From Pseudoalteromonas fuliginea (GTDB taxonomy: Bacteria; Pseudomonadota; Gammaproteobacteria; Enterobacterales; Alteromonadaceae): 64,000 nucleotides of DNA. The notes under the pieces were generated by a model that worked only from the letters and a program-made list of their open reading frames with translations, had not been told where the DNA came from and made no database searches. Where the stretch lies: positions 83,897 through 147,896 of the forward strand of contig NZ_JJNZ01000020.1 in the NCBI RefSeq assembly GCF_000690055.1, in the 5' to 3' direction. Positions 18,792 through 27,411 of the stretch are shown piece after piece. The number at the start of each line of letters is the position of its first letter. Position 1 is the stretch's first letter. The translations under genes were made by a program, and so were the position numbers.

Positions 18792-20144
18792 ATGATTGAG
18801 TATCCGGTTGATCAACTTCCACAACTAATAAATGATTTACTTCAATGCGATACAACAGAACGCAAAAATAAATTATTAGCTGATGCGCAGGTAACACTCT
18901 CTACTGAGCATTTATCTTTACTCTTTGAGGCGATACCAAAAGAGCAACGCCTTGAAATTTGGCTATTGCTTGATGAAGACACGCAACATGAAATTTTTGT
19001 AAATTTAAGTGAGGATAGCTGTCTATGGTTACTGCAAACGTTAGATGATAACGATGCATTTAAATTATTAGATGAAGTTAATGTAGAAGAGCTGCTTGAG
19101 CTAGAAGAAGTTATTCCAGAACGCTTTGTTGAGTATGCTAAAAAACAACTCGACGAAGCGCAGATTAAACAATACGAATTAGCACAGCAATACCCACCTG
19201 AACAACTAGGTCATTGGTTGGGGTTTGATTTCTTAAAAGTATCAGAGAAATTAACCGCTGGTGGGGCTAAAAAGCTGTTGAATAAAGGTTTGCCACAATA
19301 CAGTGAAGTTATCTATTTAGTCAGTAGAAAAGGCAGCTTAATAGGTGAGGTTGCTGTTAATGATTTGATAAAAGCGAGTGACACTGACAGTTTAATAGCT
19401 TTGGCTAATCATGATTTCTCATCATTACATGCAGATGATGATTTATATGAAGCGGCAGAAGTCGTTATTCACTCAGAGAAAATGGCAATGCCAGTCGTAA
19501 ACGCAGATAACAAGTTACTTGGCAGATTAACGATTGCCTCAGCGTACGAATTGCGCCAAGAAATTACCGATGAAGCGGCAGCTAAAGCGGGTGGTTTAAG
19601 AGAAGACGAAGATTTGTTCGCAAGTGTGCGAAAAAGTGCTAAAAACCGAGGTGTTTGGTTAGGCATTAATCTAGCAACGGCGTTTTTAGCATCGTGGTTT
19701 ATAGGATTATTTGGGGCAACGATAGAGCAAGTGGTTGCGTTAGCGGTGTTAATGCCAGTAGTGGCTTCTATGGGAGGGATTGCAGGAAGTCAAACATTGA
19801 CCGTTATTGTTCGCGGCTTGGCACTGGGTCAGGTTACCGACTCCAACCGTAAAGCGTTACTTAAAAAAGAGCTGCGCGTGGGGGCTGTAAATGGGTTGGT
19901 GTGGGCGTTTGTTATTGGTGCACTTACTTATTTATGGTTTAGCGACATTATGCTAAGTATTACGATTACAGTCGCAATATTATTAAACTTAGTTGCAGCG
20001 TCGTTAGCGGGTGTTGTTATTCCGTCTATTTTAGACAAAATGAAAATAGATCCAGCATTGTCGGGGTCGGTAATTTTAACAACCGTTACTGATATTGTAG
20101 GGTTTGTAACCTTTTTAGGTTTAGGCAGCTTGTTGTTGCTATAA
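18792..20144 (+). CDS. mgtE: Magnesium transporter MgtE
   Basis: MgtE is an inner-membrane Mg2+ channel gated by intracellular Mg2+. The 450-residue protein has the standard order: an N-terminal superhelical MgtE_N domain (about 15-125, rich in acidic residues), a CBS pair (about 135-255), a connecting plug helix and five membrane helices (about 285-450). The pore segment with ...LMPVVASMGGIAGSQTL is typical. It is followed after 22 bases by a DUF21-family gene also linked to Mg2+ transport, so the two are probably co-transcribed. No M-box riboswitch was recognised upstream. Confidence 0.95.
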   Translation: MIEYPVDQLPQLINDLLQCDTTERKNKLLADAQVTLSTEHLSLLFEAIPKEQRLEIWLLLDEDTQHEIFVNLSEDSCLWLLQTLDDNDAFKLLDEVNVEELLELEEVIPERFVEYAKKQLDEAQIKQYELAQQYPPEQLGHWLGFDFLKVSEKLTAGGAKKLLNKGLPQYSEVIYLVSRKGSLIGEVAVNDLIKASDTDSLIALANHDFSSLHADDDLYEAAEVVIHSEKMAMPVVNADNKLLGRLTIASAYELRQEITDEAAAKAGGLREDEDLFASVRKSAKNRGVWLGINLATAFLASWFIGLFGATIEQVVALAVLMPVVASMGGIAGSQTLTVIVRGLALGQVTDSNRKALLKKELRVGAVNGLVWAFVIGALTYLWFSDIMLSITITVAILLNLVAASLAGVVIPSILDKMKIDPALSGSVILTTVTDIVGFVTFLGLGSLLLL

Positions 20145-20166
20145 GCTTTTTTAATAGGAAAATACA

Positions 20167-21228
20167 ATGACTTTTGATGTCATGATTTGGTGTGCAATTG
20201 GACTGTGTATTTCACAGTCCGCAATGTTTTCTGGTTTGAATTTGGCGTTTTTTTCGCTAAGCCGATTACAACTTGAAATGGAAAGTACGAAAGGTAACGA
20301 AGCCGCTATAAAAGTAATGGCGCTGCGTAATGATTCAAATTTTTTATTGTCGACTATTTTGTGGGGTAACGTAGGTATAAACGTATTACTTACTTTGCTT
20401 TCTGATTCGGTATTAATGGGGGCAAGCTCATTTTTGTTCTCAACTATCGCAATTACTATCATTGGTGAAATTACGCCCCAAGCTTATTTTTCGCGTAATG
20501 CGCTTAAAATGGCGAGTATGTTGTCACCACTTATAAAATTTTACCAGATACTGTTTTACGTTGTAGCTAAACCAACTGCTTTGGTGCTTGATGCATGGCT
20601 TGGAAAAGAAGGTATTACGTACTTTGCTGAAAGCGAATTAAGAGGCATTATTCGTAAACACATTGAAGCTGAAGAGGCTGATGTTCAGCATGTGGAAGGG
20701 ATTGGCGCACTTAACTTTTTTAGTTTAGATGAGATCAGTGTAACCAAAGAAGGTGAGGTGATTGGCCCTGATTCTATAATTGCATTGCCAACAAAACTAG
20801 ATTTACCGATATTTCCTGATCTTACGTTGACTGCCGATAACGAATTTTTACGTAAGTTACATAAATCAGGTTATAACTGGGTGATCATTACTAATGAAGA
20901 TGGTTGGCCGTTATTGGTGGTTGATGCAGATGGCTTTTTACGTTCAGCATTGTTTGAATCAGAGGCTTTTGACCCATATCACTATTGCCACAGGCCAATC
21001 ATTGTTACAGATGAAACCATGCGTTTGAGTGAAGTTATTTTAAAAATAAGAGCAAACCATTCACTTGATAAATCGTTTGATGGTGCCATTGATCACGACG
21101 TTGTATTAGTGTGGAGTGATGAAAAGCGTATTATTACTGGCGCAGATATATTTGGTCGATTACTCAAAGGTATGAGCGCACCTAAGCTTGAACTGCATGA
21201 AAATACAGAGAACAAAAAGCCGCTATAA
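20167..21228 (+). CDS. DUF21 (CNNM/CorC-like) membrane protein
   Basis: This 353-residue protein has four hydrophobic segments in a DUF21 domain (about 1-150), with the family patterns SGLNLAFFSLSRLQLE and GEITPQAYFSRNAL. A degenerate CBS-like cytoplasmic part (about 180-340) follows. DUF21 proteins of the CNNM/CorB/CorC group take part in Mg2+ (and Co2+) transport or its regulation, consistent with the mgtE gene 22 bases upstream. It is shorter than full CorB/HlyC proteins and lacks the CorC_HlyC C-terminal domain. The stop codon lies inside the terminator hairpin. Confidence 0.82.
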   Translation: MTFDVMIWCAIGLCISQSAMFSGLNLAFFSLSRLQLEMESTKGNEAAIKVMALRNDSNFLLSTILWGNVGINVLLTLLSDSVLMGASSFLFSTIAITIIGEITPQAYFSRNALKMASMLSPLIKFYQILFYVVAKPTALVLDAWLGKEGITYFAESELRGIIRKHIEAEEADVQHVEGIGALNFFSLDEISVTKEGEVIGPDSIIALPTKLDLPIFPDLTLTADNEFLRKLHKSGYNWVIITNEDGWPLLVVDADGFLRSALFESEAFDPYHYCHRPIIVTDETMRLSEVILKIRANHSLDKSFDGAIDHDVVLVWSDEKRIITGADIFGRLLKGMSAPKLELHENTENKKPL

Positions 21229-21240
21229 AGCGGCTTTTTT
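21214..21240. terminator. Bidirectional terminator
   Basis: AAAAAGCCGC (21214-21223) and GCGGCTTTTT (21230-21239) form a perfect 10-bp stem with a 6-base loop that contains the stop codon of the DUF21 gene. It also faces the end of the convergent ygiM-like gene. Confidence 0.9.
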
Positions 21241-21260
21241 GTATACATTCAGCTGTGAGT

Positions 21261-21866
21261 TTATGCCCAACCTTCGTAGCGTTTACGACGCGACAGCACA
21301 ATAGTTAAAATAATACCAAAAAACAGTCCTAAAAATGCAATTGCGCCACCATAAGTAAGTAGCTGGCGTTTTTCTTTAGAGCTGGCAGCTTCTTTTTGAG
21401 TCCGCTCTATCTCCAGTGTGCTCTTTAATTTAGTTATTTGCTCAGAAAGTTGTTGGTTTTGATCTGTTAATTTTTGATTCTGCTCTTGCAGCTGCGGTAA
21501 TTCTATTTGAGCTAGGCGTAACTTTTCTTGCATTGTGCCCATTTCACTACTCAGTGTTTGGTATTGTTGATGTAAACCAGCAGTTTGGGTAACAAACTTG
21601 GTTTCTATCCAGCCTTCGCGATCTTTATCGTCTTTAATTTTGATAAAACCATTTTCTTCAGCTGATAATAAAGTTAACTTTGTTCCTGCATCTACAGAGC
21701 CAAGAAGGCGATAATTTGTACTCGCTCCAGAGCGCATAAAAGTATATAAATTATCGATGATATAAGCGGTTTTTGCATCAGTGGAATTTGCCGCTTGGGC
21801 TTCTTCTGCATGGCTCATAAATGTGGTGGCTGTTAAAAGTAGCCCTAATAAGCAGTGTTTTAGCAT
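21261..21866 (-). CDS. ygiM: TIGR04211-type SH3 domain protein (YgiM-like)
   Basis: This 201-residue envelope protein has a signal peptide (1-20), a bacterial SH3 domain (about 35-92), a long coiled coil (about 97-165, rich in Gln, Leu and Glu) and a C-terminal membrane helix (about 172-193) ending in RRKRYEGWA. This order matches E. coli YgiM. The gene is divergent from the CYTH-CHAD gene, just as ygiM and ygiF are neighbours in E. coli, which strengthens the name. The function of the family is not well defined; an envelope scaffold role is likely. Confidence 0.85.
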   Translation of the reverse strand: MLKHCLLGLLLTATTFMSHAEEAQAANSTDAKTAYIIDNLYTFMRSGASTNYRLLGSVDAGTKLTLLSAEENGFIKIKDDKDREGWIETKFVTQTAGLHQQYQTLSSEMGTMQEKLRLAQIELPQLQEQNQKLTDQNQQLSEQITKLKSTLEIERTQKEAASSKEKRQLLTYGGAIAFLGLFFGIILTIVLSRRKRYEGWA

Positions 21867-22079
21867 TTATCTACCTTGTTAATCTAACTGCGTCCATGAT
21901 GAACGTGATTTTTATTTCACATAAGTAGCCAGATAGTATGGATTTAAGCGCTTAATAGCAAGACTGATATTGTAACCCAGTCATGATTTTAGGCATAAAT
22001 AAGACTAAAAAATTTGCATTGTGGATGCGCTTTGTTTATTTTGAGCACTTATTTATTTTAAAGGTAATCCGCAGACCAA

Positions 22080-23603
22080 ATGGATACTGAGATAGAACTG
22101 AAGTTTTTGGTATCAGATGCCGTAGTTCCACTGATCCCCTCTTTAATTACTCAATTTGCAAAAACGGTTATAAACAAGCCTTCACGCAGTTTGCAAAACT
22201 CATACTATGATACACCGAACCGTGAACTTAGAGCGCTTGATATCGGGTTTAGAACGCGTTGTGCGGATACCCAATGTGAGCAAACTATAAAACTTGCAGG
22301 TGAAGTTGTTGGTGGGCTGCATCAACGCCCTGAATATAATTTACCACTTGAATCAAATCGACCTAATTTGATGGCATTTAACGCCAACATCTGGCCCCAT
22401 GGTATGCAAGTTGATTCAATTTCACAAAATTTATACCCCATTTTCAGTACTAACTTTATTCGCCGTACTTGGTTAATAGAGACTGAAACAGGGGCCAAAA
22501 TTGAAGTCGTACTTGATAAAGGCGAAATTGCAGCGGCTGGTAAAATAGAGATTATTAGCGAACTTGAGATTGAGCTGGTTGAAGGCAGTCGCAACGAACT
22601 CTTTGCTTTAGCTGATAAGTTGGTGAGTCAAAACTGTATTCGTTTAGGTTTATATTCTAAAGCGGCACGTGGCTATCGTCTGGCTGATGAAAAACCATTA
22701 AAACCAAGTAAATCCATTGGCTTTGTGCAATTGTCTAGTTCACCAAGTCAAGAAAGTGCATTAGTTGCAGCAATGAATTTTGGTATCCGGTTTGTACAAA
22801 AACATGAGCAATGTTATTTCGATAAACCAAGTTTAAAAACACTGAAAAGAGTAACAGATGGTATTAGTTTAATTCGGCATACTTTTTGGTTGTATGACGA
22901 TATTGTATCTAAAGAAAGCACAGACCATCTTCGCACTGAACTTAAATGGCTATTAAGTGAGTTAGCATGGGTTGAAAATGCAATTCAGCTTAAAACCTAT
23001 ACCTCTAAACGCCATGCTTTTTATAGAAAAATAAATGCAGCGCCGGCACTTGCACAAGTTATTAATGACTTAAAAGAGCTTCAACCCAGTATTGATGATA
23101 TCAATGCGCTGTTTCATAGTGCGCGCTATAATCGATTACTATTATCGTTAACAACTTGGTTAATTGATAAGCACTGGCGTAAAGATTGGGGGCAGGTTGA
23201 ACTTCAAGCTGCAGAAAAGCCAGTTTCATCGATTGCTAATCGTCTGTTTAATAAAGATTGGAAAAACTTGCATCATATGCTCCCAAAAGAGCAAACTCTC
23301 AGTATTACTGATTATTTAAGCTTGCGTACACAGCTTGAAAATAGCCTACTAAGTGGCAATTGCTTAGGTGCTCTATTTGATAAAGAGGAGCGATTGGAAT
23401 TTAGGTTGCCTTGGTTGGATATTTCCCATGGAATGTATGAGTTAAGTACATTGGAGTATTTAAAGCAGTTATGTGCTGGGCAAGAAGATGAGCAACTCGC
23501 TAAAATTCAGTTGTGGCTTGAGCAAAAATCTGAGTATTTGGTAAATGCGATGGAGCAAAGCCGACTCGCGTCATTTGATATAGAACCGTATTGGCAAAAA
23601 TGA
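22080..23603 (+). CDS. ygiF: Inorganic triphosphatase, CYTH-CHAD (YgiF-like)
   Basis: This 507-residue cytosolic protein carries an N-terminal CYTH domain (about 1-205) with the signature ExExK as E4-I-E6-L-K8, and a C-terminal CHAD domain (about 220-500) rich in conserved His, Lys and Arg. E. coli YgiF hydrolyses inorganic tripolyphosphate to phosphate and pyrophosphate; CHAD domains bind polyphosphate. The start ATG at 22080 places the CYTH signature right at the N-terminus, as expected. Its stop overlaps the ATG of a START-domain gene as ATGA, so the two are probably translationally coupled. Confidence 0.9.
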   Translation: MDTEIELKFLVSDAVVPLIPSLITQFAKTVINKPSRSLQNSYYDTPNRELRALDIGFRTRCADTQCEQTIKLAGEVVGGLHQRPEYNLPLESNRPNLMAFNANIWPHGMQVDSISQNLYPIFSTNFIRRTWLIETETGAKIEVVLDKGEIAAAGKIEIISELEIELVEGSRNELFALADKLVSQNCIRLGLYSKAARGYRLADEKPLKPSKSIGFVQLSSSPSQESALVAAMNFGIRFVQKHEQCYFDKPSLKTLKRVTDGISLIRHTFWLYDDIVSKESTDHLRTELKWLLSELAWVENAIQLKTYTSKRHAFYRKINAAPALAQVINDLKELQPSIDDINALFHSARYNRLLLSLTTWLIDKHWRKDWGQVELQAAEKPVSSIANRLFNKDWKNLHHMLPKEQTLSITDYLSLRTQLENSLLSGNCLGALFDKEERLEFRLPWLDISHGMYELSTLEYLKQLCAGQEDEQLAKIQLWLEQKSEYLVNAMEQSRLASFDIEPYWQK

Positions 23604-24271
23604 TAACAAGGCACTTTTGTAAGCCAAACTTTATTCAAAAGTGCACTTGCTTCTTTTTTTTAATGCAAGCCTTTAATGCGTATGCTAATCCGATTTGGCA
23701 TTTGTACAAAAATGAGAAAGGGGTAAGCGTATATTATCAAATTCATGATGATGATACGTTTGAAGTTAAAGGCGAGCTAGTTGTAAATGGTGTCACCACT
23801 GAGGATTTTTTAGCGTTACTTAGTGATACGCAAGTGGCGCAAAAGTGGATAGAGAACGCCTCGAAAGTTAGTGTTATTAAAATACTGAGCCCCTCAGAAA
23901 ACCTCGTTTACAGCTATTTTGACTCCCCTTGGCCTGTTGCAAATAGAGACGCAGTCACGTATTCGTGTTATTCACAATTAACACCAAATCAAAGCCAGCT
24001 AGTTATTAAAGCGCGCCCAAAAGAGCTGCCACTTTATAAAAATGTGGTCAGAATTAAAACTTTAAATGCAAAGTGGTTATTAACTCAGCAAGGCAACAAT
24101 TTAAGCATTGCTTATCAAGTTTATGCTTTATCCGCAGGCATGATCCCTACTTGGCTTAATAATAAAGTAGGTCTGAAAAGTACCTACAAAACCCTGCTCA
24201 ATCTACATGACATTCTTATTCATCAGAGGTATCAAGTAAAAGCGCCTCTGATTAAAGCTGGTAAATGCTGA
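23600..24271 (+). CDS. START-domain protein, exported
   Basis: This 223-residue protein has a hydrophobic N-terminus (about 12-30) that looks like a signal peptide, followed by a START/lipid-transfer domain (about 32-205; motifs DDTFEVKGELVVNG, SYFDSPWPVANRDAV and ALSAGMIPTWL). Bacterial START proteins of this kind bind hydrophobic ligands, but the ligand is unknown here. ATG 23600 overlaps the ygiF stop (ATGA) and is preferred to an upstream TTG at 23591. The tight coupling to a triphosphatase gene is notable, though a shared pathway is not established. Confidence 0.78.
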   Translation: MITRHFCKPNFIQKCTCFFFLMQAFNAYANPIWHLYKNEKGVSVYYQIHDDDTFEVKGELVVNGVTTEDFLALLSDTQVAQKWIENASKVSVIKILSPSENLVYSYFDSPWPVANRDAVTYSCYSQLTPNQSQLVIKARPKELPLYKNVVRIKTLNAKWLLTQQGNNLSIAYQVYALSAGMIPTWLNNKVGLKSTYKTLLNLHDILIHQRYQVKAPLIKAGKC

Positions 24272-24349
24272 ACAGATAAGAATTTTATGGTGACTTACTC
24301 AGTCTTTAACTAAGCTAATAGTAATAACACACTCATATTAGGAGAGCTG

Positions 24350-25159
24350 ATGAAGTATGTCGTTGCTATGTTATGTTTATTGCAAAGTTCATGGTTGTTT
24401 TCTCAAGAATATACTTTTGGTGTTGTACCTCAGTATGAATCGCAAAAATTGAATGCTATTTGGCAGCCTTTACTCAAACAAGTGAGTGAGCAAACAGGTG
24501 TAAAAATTGAGTTAATTACGGTTAAGTCTATACCTGTTTTTGAACAGGCTTTTGCTAATGGAGAATATGATTTTGCTTATATGAACCCTTGGCACAGTGT
24601 TGTAGCACATGAAAAACAAGGTTATTTACCCTTAATAAAAGATGCAGGGCGATCACTCCAAGGTGTTTTAGTTGTTAATAAAAAAAGTGGTATAGATAAT
24701 TTAAGCCAGTTAGAGGGAGCTGAAATTGCGTTTCCTGCACCAAATGCACTAGGTGCTTCATTGTTAATGCGCGCCGATTTAGCTTTACTGTATGGACTAA
24801 AAATTAAGCCCGTTTATGTACAAACACACTCTTCGGTGTACTTAAACGTAGCACTGAACTCGACTAAAGCGGGAGGTGGAGTTTTAGGTACATTAAAACA
24901 GCAACCTAAAAATTTACAACAAAAGCTCAAAGTTATTTATAAAACTCGTGAAATTAGCCGCCATCCAATTGTTGCTCACCCGAGAGTTGCAAGTGAAATA
25001 CAGCTTAAGGTACAGCGTGCTTTTTTAAATATAGGCGAAAGTGATGAGCATAAACACTTATTTGCAGGGATCCCAATTATAGAGCCCAGTATTGCGACCT
25101 TAGCGGAGTATCAACAATTAACTGAATGGGGGCTAAGCGCATTTTATGTTGAGAATTAA
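24350..25159 (+). CDS. PhnD-like phosphate/phosphonate-type periplasmic binding protein
   Basis: This 269-residue exported protein (signal peptide about 1-18, ending WLFSQ) has the PhnD/PtxB-like binding fold: FGVVPQYESQKLNAIWQPLL near the N-terminus and YDFAYMNPWHSVVAH at about 75-90. No ABC permease or ATPase gene is near. Instead, the gene overlaps by 14 bases a hybrid sensor kinase, so the protein more likely delivers a signal to that kinase than feeds a transporter. The ligand cannot be read from sequence, because many PhnD-like sensors bind compounds other than phosphonates. Confidence 0.8.
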   Translation: MKYVVAMLCLLQSSWLFSQEYTFGVVPQYESQKLNAIWQPLLKQVSEQTGVKIELITVKSIPVFEQAFANGEYDFAYMNPWHSVVAHEKQGYLPLIKDAGRSLQGVLVVNKKSGIDNLSQLEGAEIAFPAPNALGASLLMRADLALLYGLKIKPVYVQTHSSVYLNVALNSTKAGGGVLGTLKQQPKNLQQKLKVIYKTREISRHPIVAHPRVASEIQLKVQRAFLNIGESDEHKHLFAGIPIIEPSIATLAEYQQLTEWGLSAFYVEN

Positions 25160-27374
25160 TTGGTGGCGTAGTCTGCGAGTACAAAGCTTTGTTGCTGTAA
25201 TAACATTTGGTTTTTTATTGGTTTGTCTTTTTATTTTTTACGCACTACCAGAGCAAGCTCGTTGGGTTAACGAAGGACTTTCTAAAACCGCACAACGGTC
25301 ACTGCAACAACTGTCTACTTCAGTAACAACTCCTTTGCTTACTCGCCAATATGCCGAACTTTACGAGCAGATTGATAGCCAGCTAGAAATTCAACCGAAT
25401 TGGAAAGGAATCCAAGTTATAGATGAGGTAACAAAAAACCAATTGTATCCATTGGACACTTGGCAGGGCACAATTGAGCGTAGTGATGTTGTACTAAGTC
25501 AGCAGGTTTTATTTTTAGATAAACCTCTAGCAAAAATTATTTTAGTCGCTAATTTCACTAACGAAATAAATGAATCCTCAAAGCTGCATTACACACTAAT
25601 ATACAGTCAATTTACCATACTCGTTATTTTTTTCATGGCACTTGCTTGGTTAGTTGATTATCGAATCACAACGCCTTTGCGCAGACTGGAATTTGCTTTT
25701 TCAAAGCTCGCAAAAGGCGATTTTAATTGTCATGTTGATAGGCAACAAAAGAATGAAATTGGCAGTGTTATCAATGCATTTAATAAAATGGCTATTGAAG
25801 TTCAAAGTAATCATCAAAAATTGAATAGGCTGCGCATTGAGGCTGAATCGGCAAGTAAAGCAAAGTCTGATTTTATGGCAAGTATGAGCCATGAATTACG
25901 CACTCCGTTAAATGCTATTTTAGGTTTCGCTCAGTTATATGAATATGACGAATTTGCTAATAATATACAAAAAGGTAACGCCAAAAGTATTTACCGAGCT
26001 GGTGAACACTTACTATTATTGATTAATGATGTGCTTGATTTAACGGCTATCGAGTCTGGAAATATGCAATTTAATTTTGATTATGTGCCTATCAAACCAC
26101 TTATCGAAGATTCTGTGGAGCTTGTAAGTGAATTAGCAAAAGCACAGTCAATGACTCTGTACACTGAAGGGTTCGATTTACTTAAAGGACTAAATTTTTA
26201 TATTGATAAACGTCGCTTTAAACAAGTAATGTTAAATTTACTCTCTAATGCGATTAAATATAATAAACAAAATGGTGAGATTTACATAAGTTGTAAAATT
26301 TTAAATAATCAGCAGTGTGAAATTAGCGTTGCTGACACAGGGTGTGGCTTTGCAAATGATGATATTTCTCGATTGTTTAAACCTTTCGATCGATTAGGTG
26401 CAGAAACGAGTAAGGTCCATGGCACAGGTATTGGACTGGTCATTACCAAGGAGTTGGTTGAGCGCATGCAAGGAAAAATATCAGTACAAAGTGAATTAAA
26501 TAAAGGATCGTGCTTCAGTTTGACGTTTAATACTTTTGAACAGGCTGGTTTTTCTTCTAATTCAGATGCTTGCGTAATCAAAGAAAAAAACTTTTCAGCA
26601 AACTCTTTGCCTATTTTAGATGTATTAGTTGCTGAGGATCAGGTTACCAATCAACAAGTATTAAAGCAGCAATTAACAATACTCGGTGTGCGCTCAACTT
26701 TTGTAAGTAATGGAGAGCAGGCTTGGCAAACATTACAAAACAAGCACTTTGATGTTTTACTTACGGATATCCAAATGCCTCTTTTAGATGGTTTTGAGCT
26801 AACGACAAGAATACGAAAAGATAGTCGTTTCGAACCTTTGATCATTATTGCCATTACAGCCAATATTGTTAAAAAGAATTTAGACGATTGCCATAAAGTA
26901 GGTATGAATGGTTTTTTAACTAAGCCTGTTGAGTTAGTGAAACTTAAATCACTTTTAATTAAGCACACAAAAACAGTGGTTAATTCTGAGGTTAAAACCA
27001 ATCAAAAGCCTGAAACAGAGACTCATTCGTTTGATCAACTCGACTTATCCGTGTTGCGTGCAATGCTCGGAGATGATCCCGCAGTACATTGCATGGTATT
27101 TAATGCATTTTTGCAAACAGCAGGGGAGCAAGTTAAGTTGATACGTGAGTATGCAAGCTGCGATGACTTTACTGGCATAGCATTTCAGGCCCATGGCTTA
27201 AAATCATCATCAAAATCAGTGGCGACGATACGACTTGCAGATATATGTCAGGAAGTTGAAACTTTGGCAGAAAATAAAAGTGTCCAAAGCAACTTAATTG
27301 AAGAGTTAGAGTTATGTTTTAACGCTGTGATAGCTCAGTTAAGTCGTTATTGTCAGCAATATGAAAATAAATAG
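25146..27374 (+). CDS. Hybrid sensor histidine kinase (HAMP-HisKA-HATPase-REC-Hpt)
   Basis: This 742-residue inner-membrane kinase has two membrane helices (about 15-34 and 150-170), a short periplasmic domain, HAMP (about 170-222), HisKA with the phosphorylated H249 in MSHELRTP, an ATPase domain (N-box about 361-373, G1 DTGCGF, G2 GTGIGL), a receiver domain with D541 in LLTDIQMP and an Hpt domain with H683 in AHGLKSSSK. The order implies a His-Asp-His phosphorelay to a separate response regulator. The start ATG at 25146 overlaps the binding-protein gene, pointing to a matched sensor pair. No output regulator is directly adjacent; the REC-REC-GGDEF protein at 29209 is a candidate. Confidence 0.92.
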   Translation: MLRINWWRSLRVQSFVAVITFGFLLVCLFIFYALPEQARWVNEGLSKTAQRSLQQLSTSVTTPLLTRQYAELYEQIDSQLEIQPNWKGIQVIDEVTKNQLYPLDTWQGTIERSDVVLSQQVLFLDKPLAKIILVANFTNEINESSKLHYTLIYSQFTILVIFFMALAWLVDYRITTPLRRLEFAFSKLAKGDFNCHVDRQQKNEIGSVINAFNKMAIEVQSNHQKLNRLRIEAESASKAKSDFMASMSHELRTPLNAILGFAQLYEYDEFANNIQKGNAKSIYRAGEHLLLLINDVLDLTAIESGNMQFNFDYVPIKPLIEDSVELVSELAKAQSMTLYTEGFDLLKGLNFYIDKRRFKQVMLNLLSNAIKYNKQNGEIYISCKILNNQQCEISVADTGCGFANDDISRLFKPFDRLGAETSKVHGTGIGLVITKELVERMQGKISVQSELNKGSCFSLTFNTFEQAGFSSNSDACVIKEKNFSANSLPILDVLVAEDQVTNQQVLKQQLTILGVRSTFVSNGEQAWQTLQNKHFDVLLTDIQMPLLDGFELTTRIRKDSRFEPLIIIAITANIVKKNLDDCHKVGMNGFLTKPVELVKLKSLLIKHTKTVVNSEVKTNQKPETETHSFDQLDLSVLRAMLGDDPAVHCMVFNAFLQTAGEQVKLIREYASCDDFTGIAFQAHGLKSSSKSVATIRLADICQEVETLAENKSVQSNLIEELELCFNAVIAQLSRYCQQYENK

Positions 27375-27395
27375 GTGGCTCAATAAGAGCCACCT
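27373..27395. terminator. Terminator-like hairpin between convergent genes
   Basis: AGGTGGCTC and GAGCCACCT form a perfect 9-bp stem with a 5-base loop, overlapping the stop of the kinase gene. The T-rich side (ATTTATTTT on the minus strand) better serves the S10 peptidase gene coming from the right. Confidence 0.7.
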
Positions 27396-27411
27396 CTAGT
27401 AAATTTAGAGA

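Noticed and set aside
20151..20462. 103-residue minus-strand open frame
   Set aside because: It is antisense to the DUF21 membrane domain and lacks any support for a start.
24350..25159. PhnD-like gene considered as part of a phosphonate ABC transporter
   Set aside because: No permease or ATPase gene is adjacent and the gene overlaps a sensor kinase instead.
26651..27001. 116-residue minus-strand open frame
   Set aside because: It is antisense to the receiver domain of the hybrid kinase and has no start signal or family likeness.
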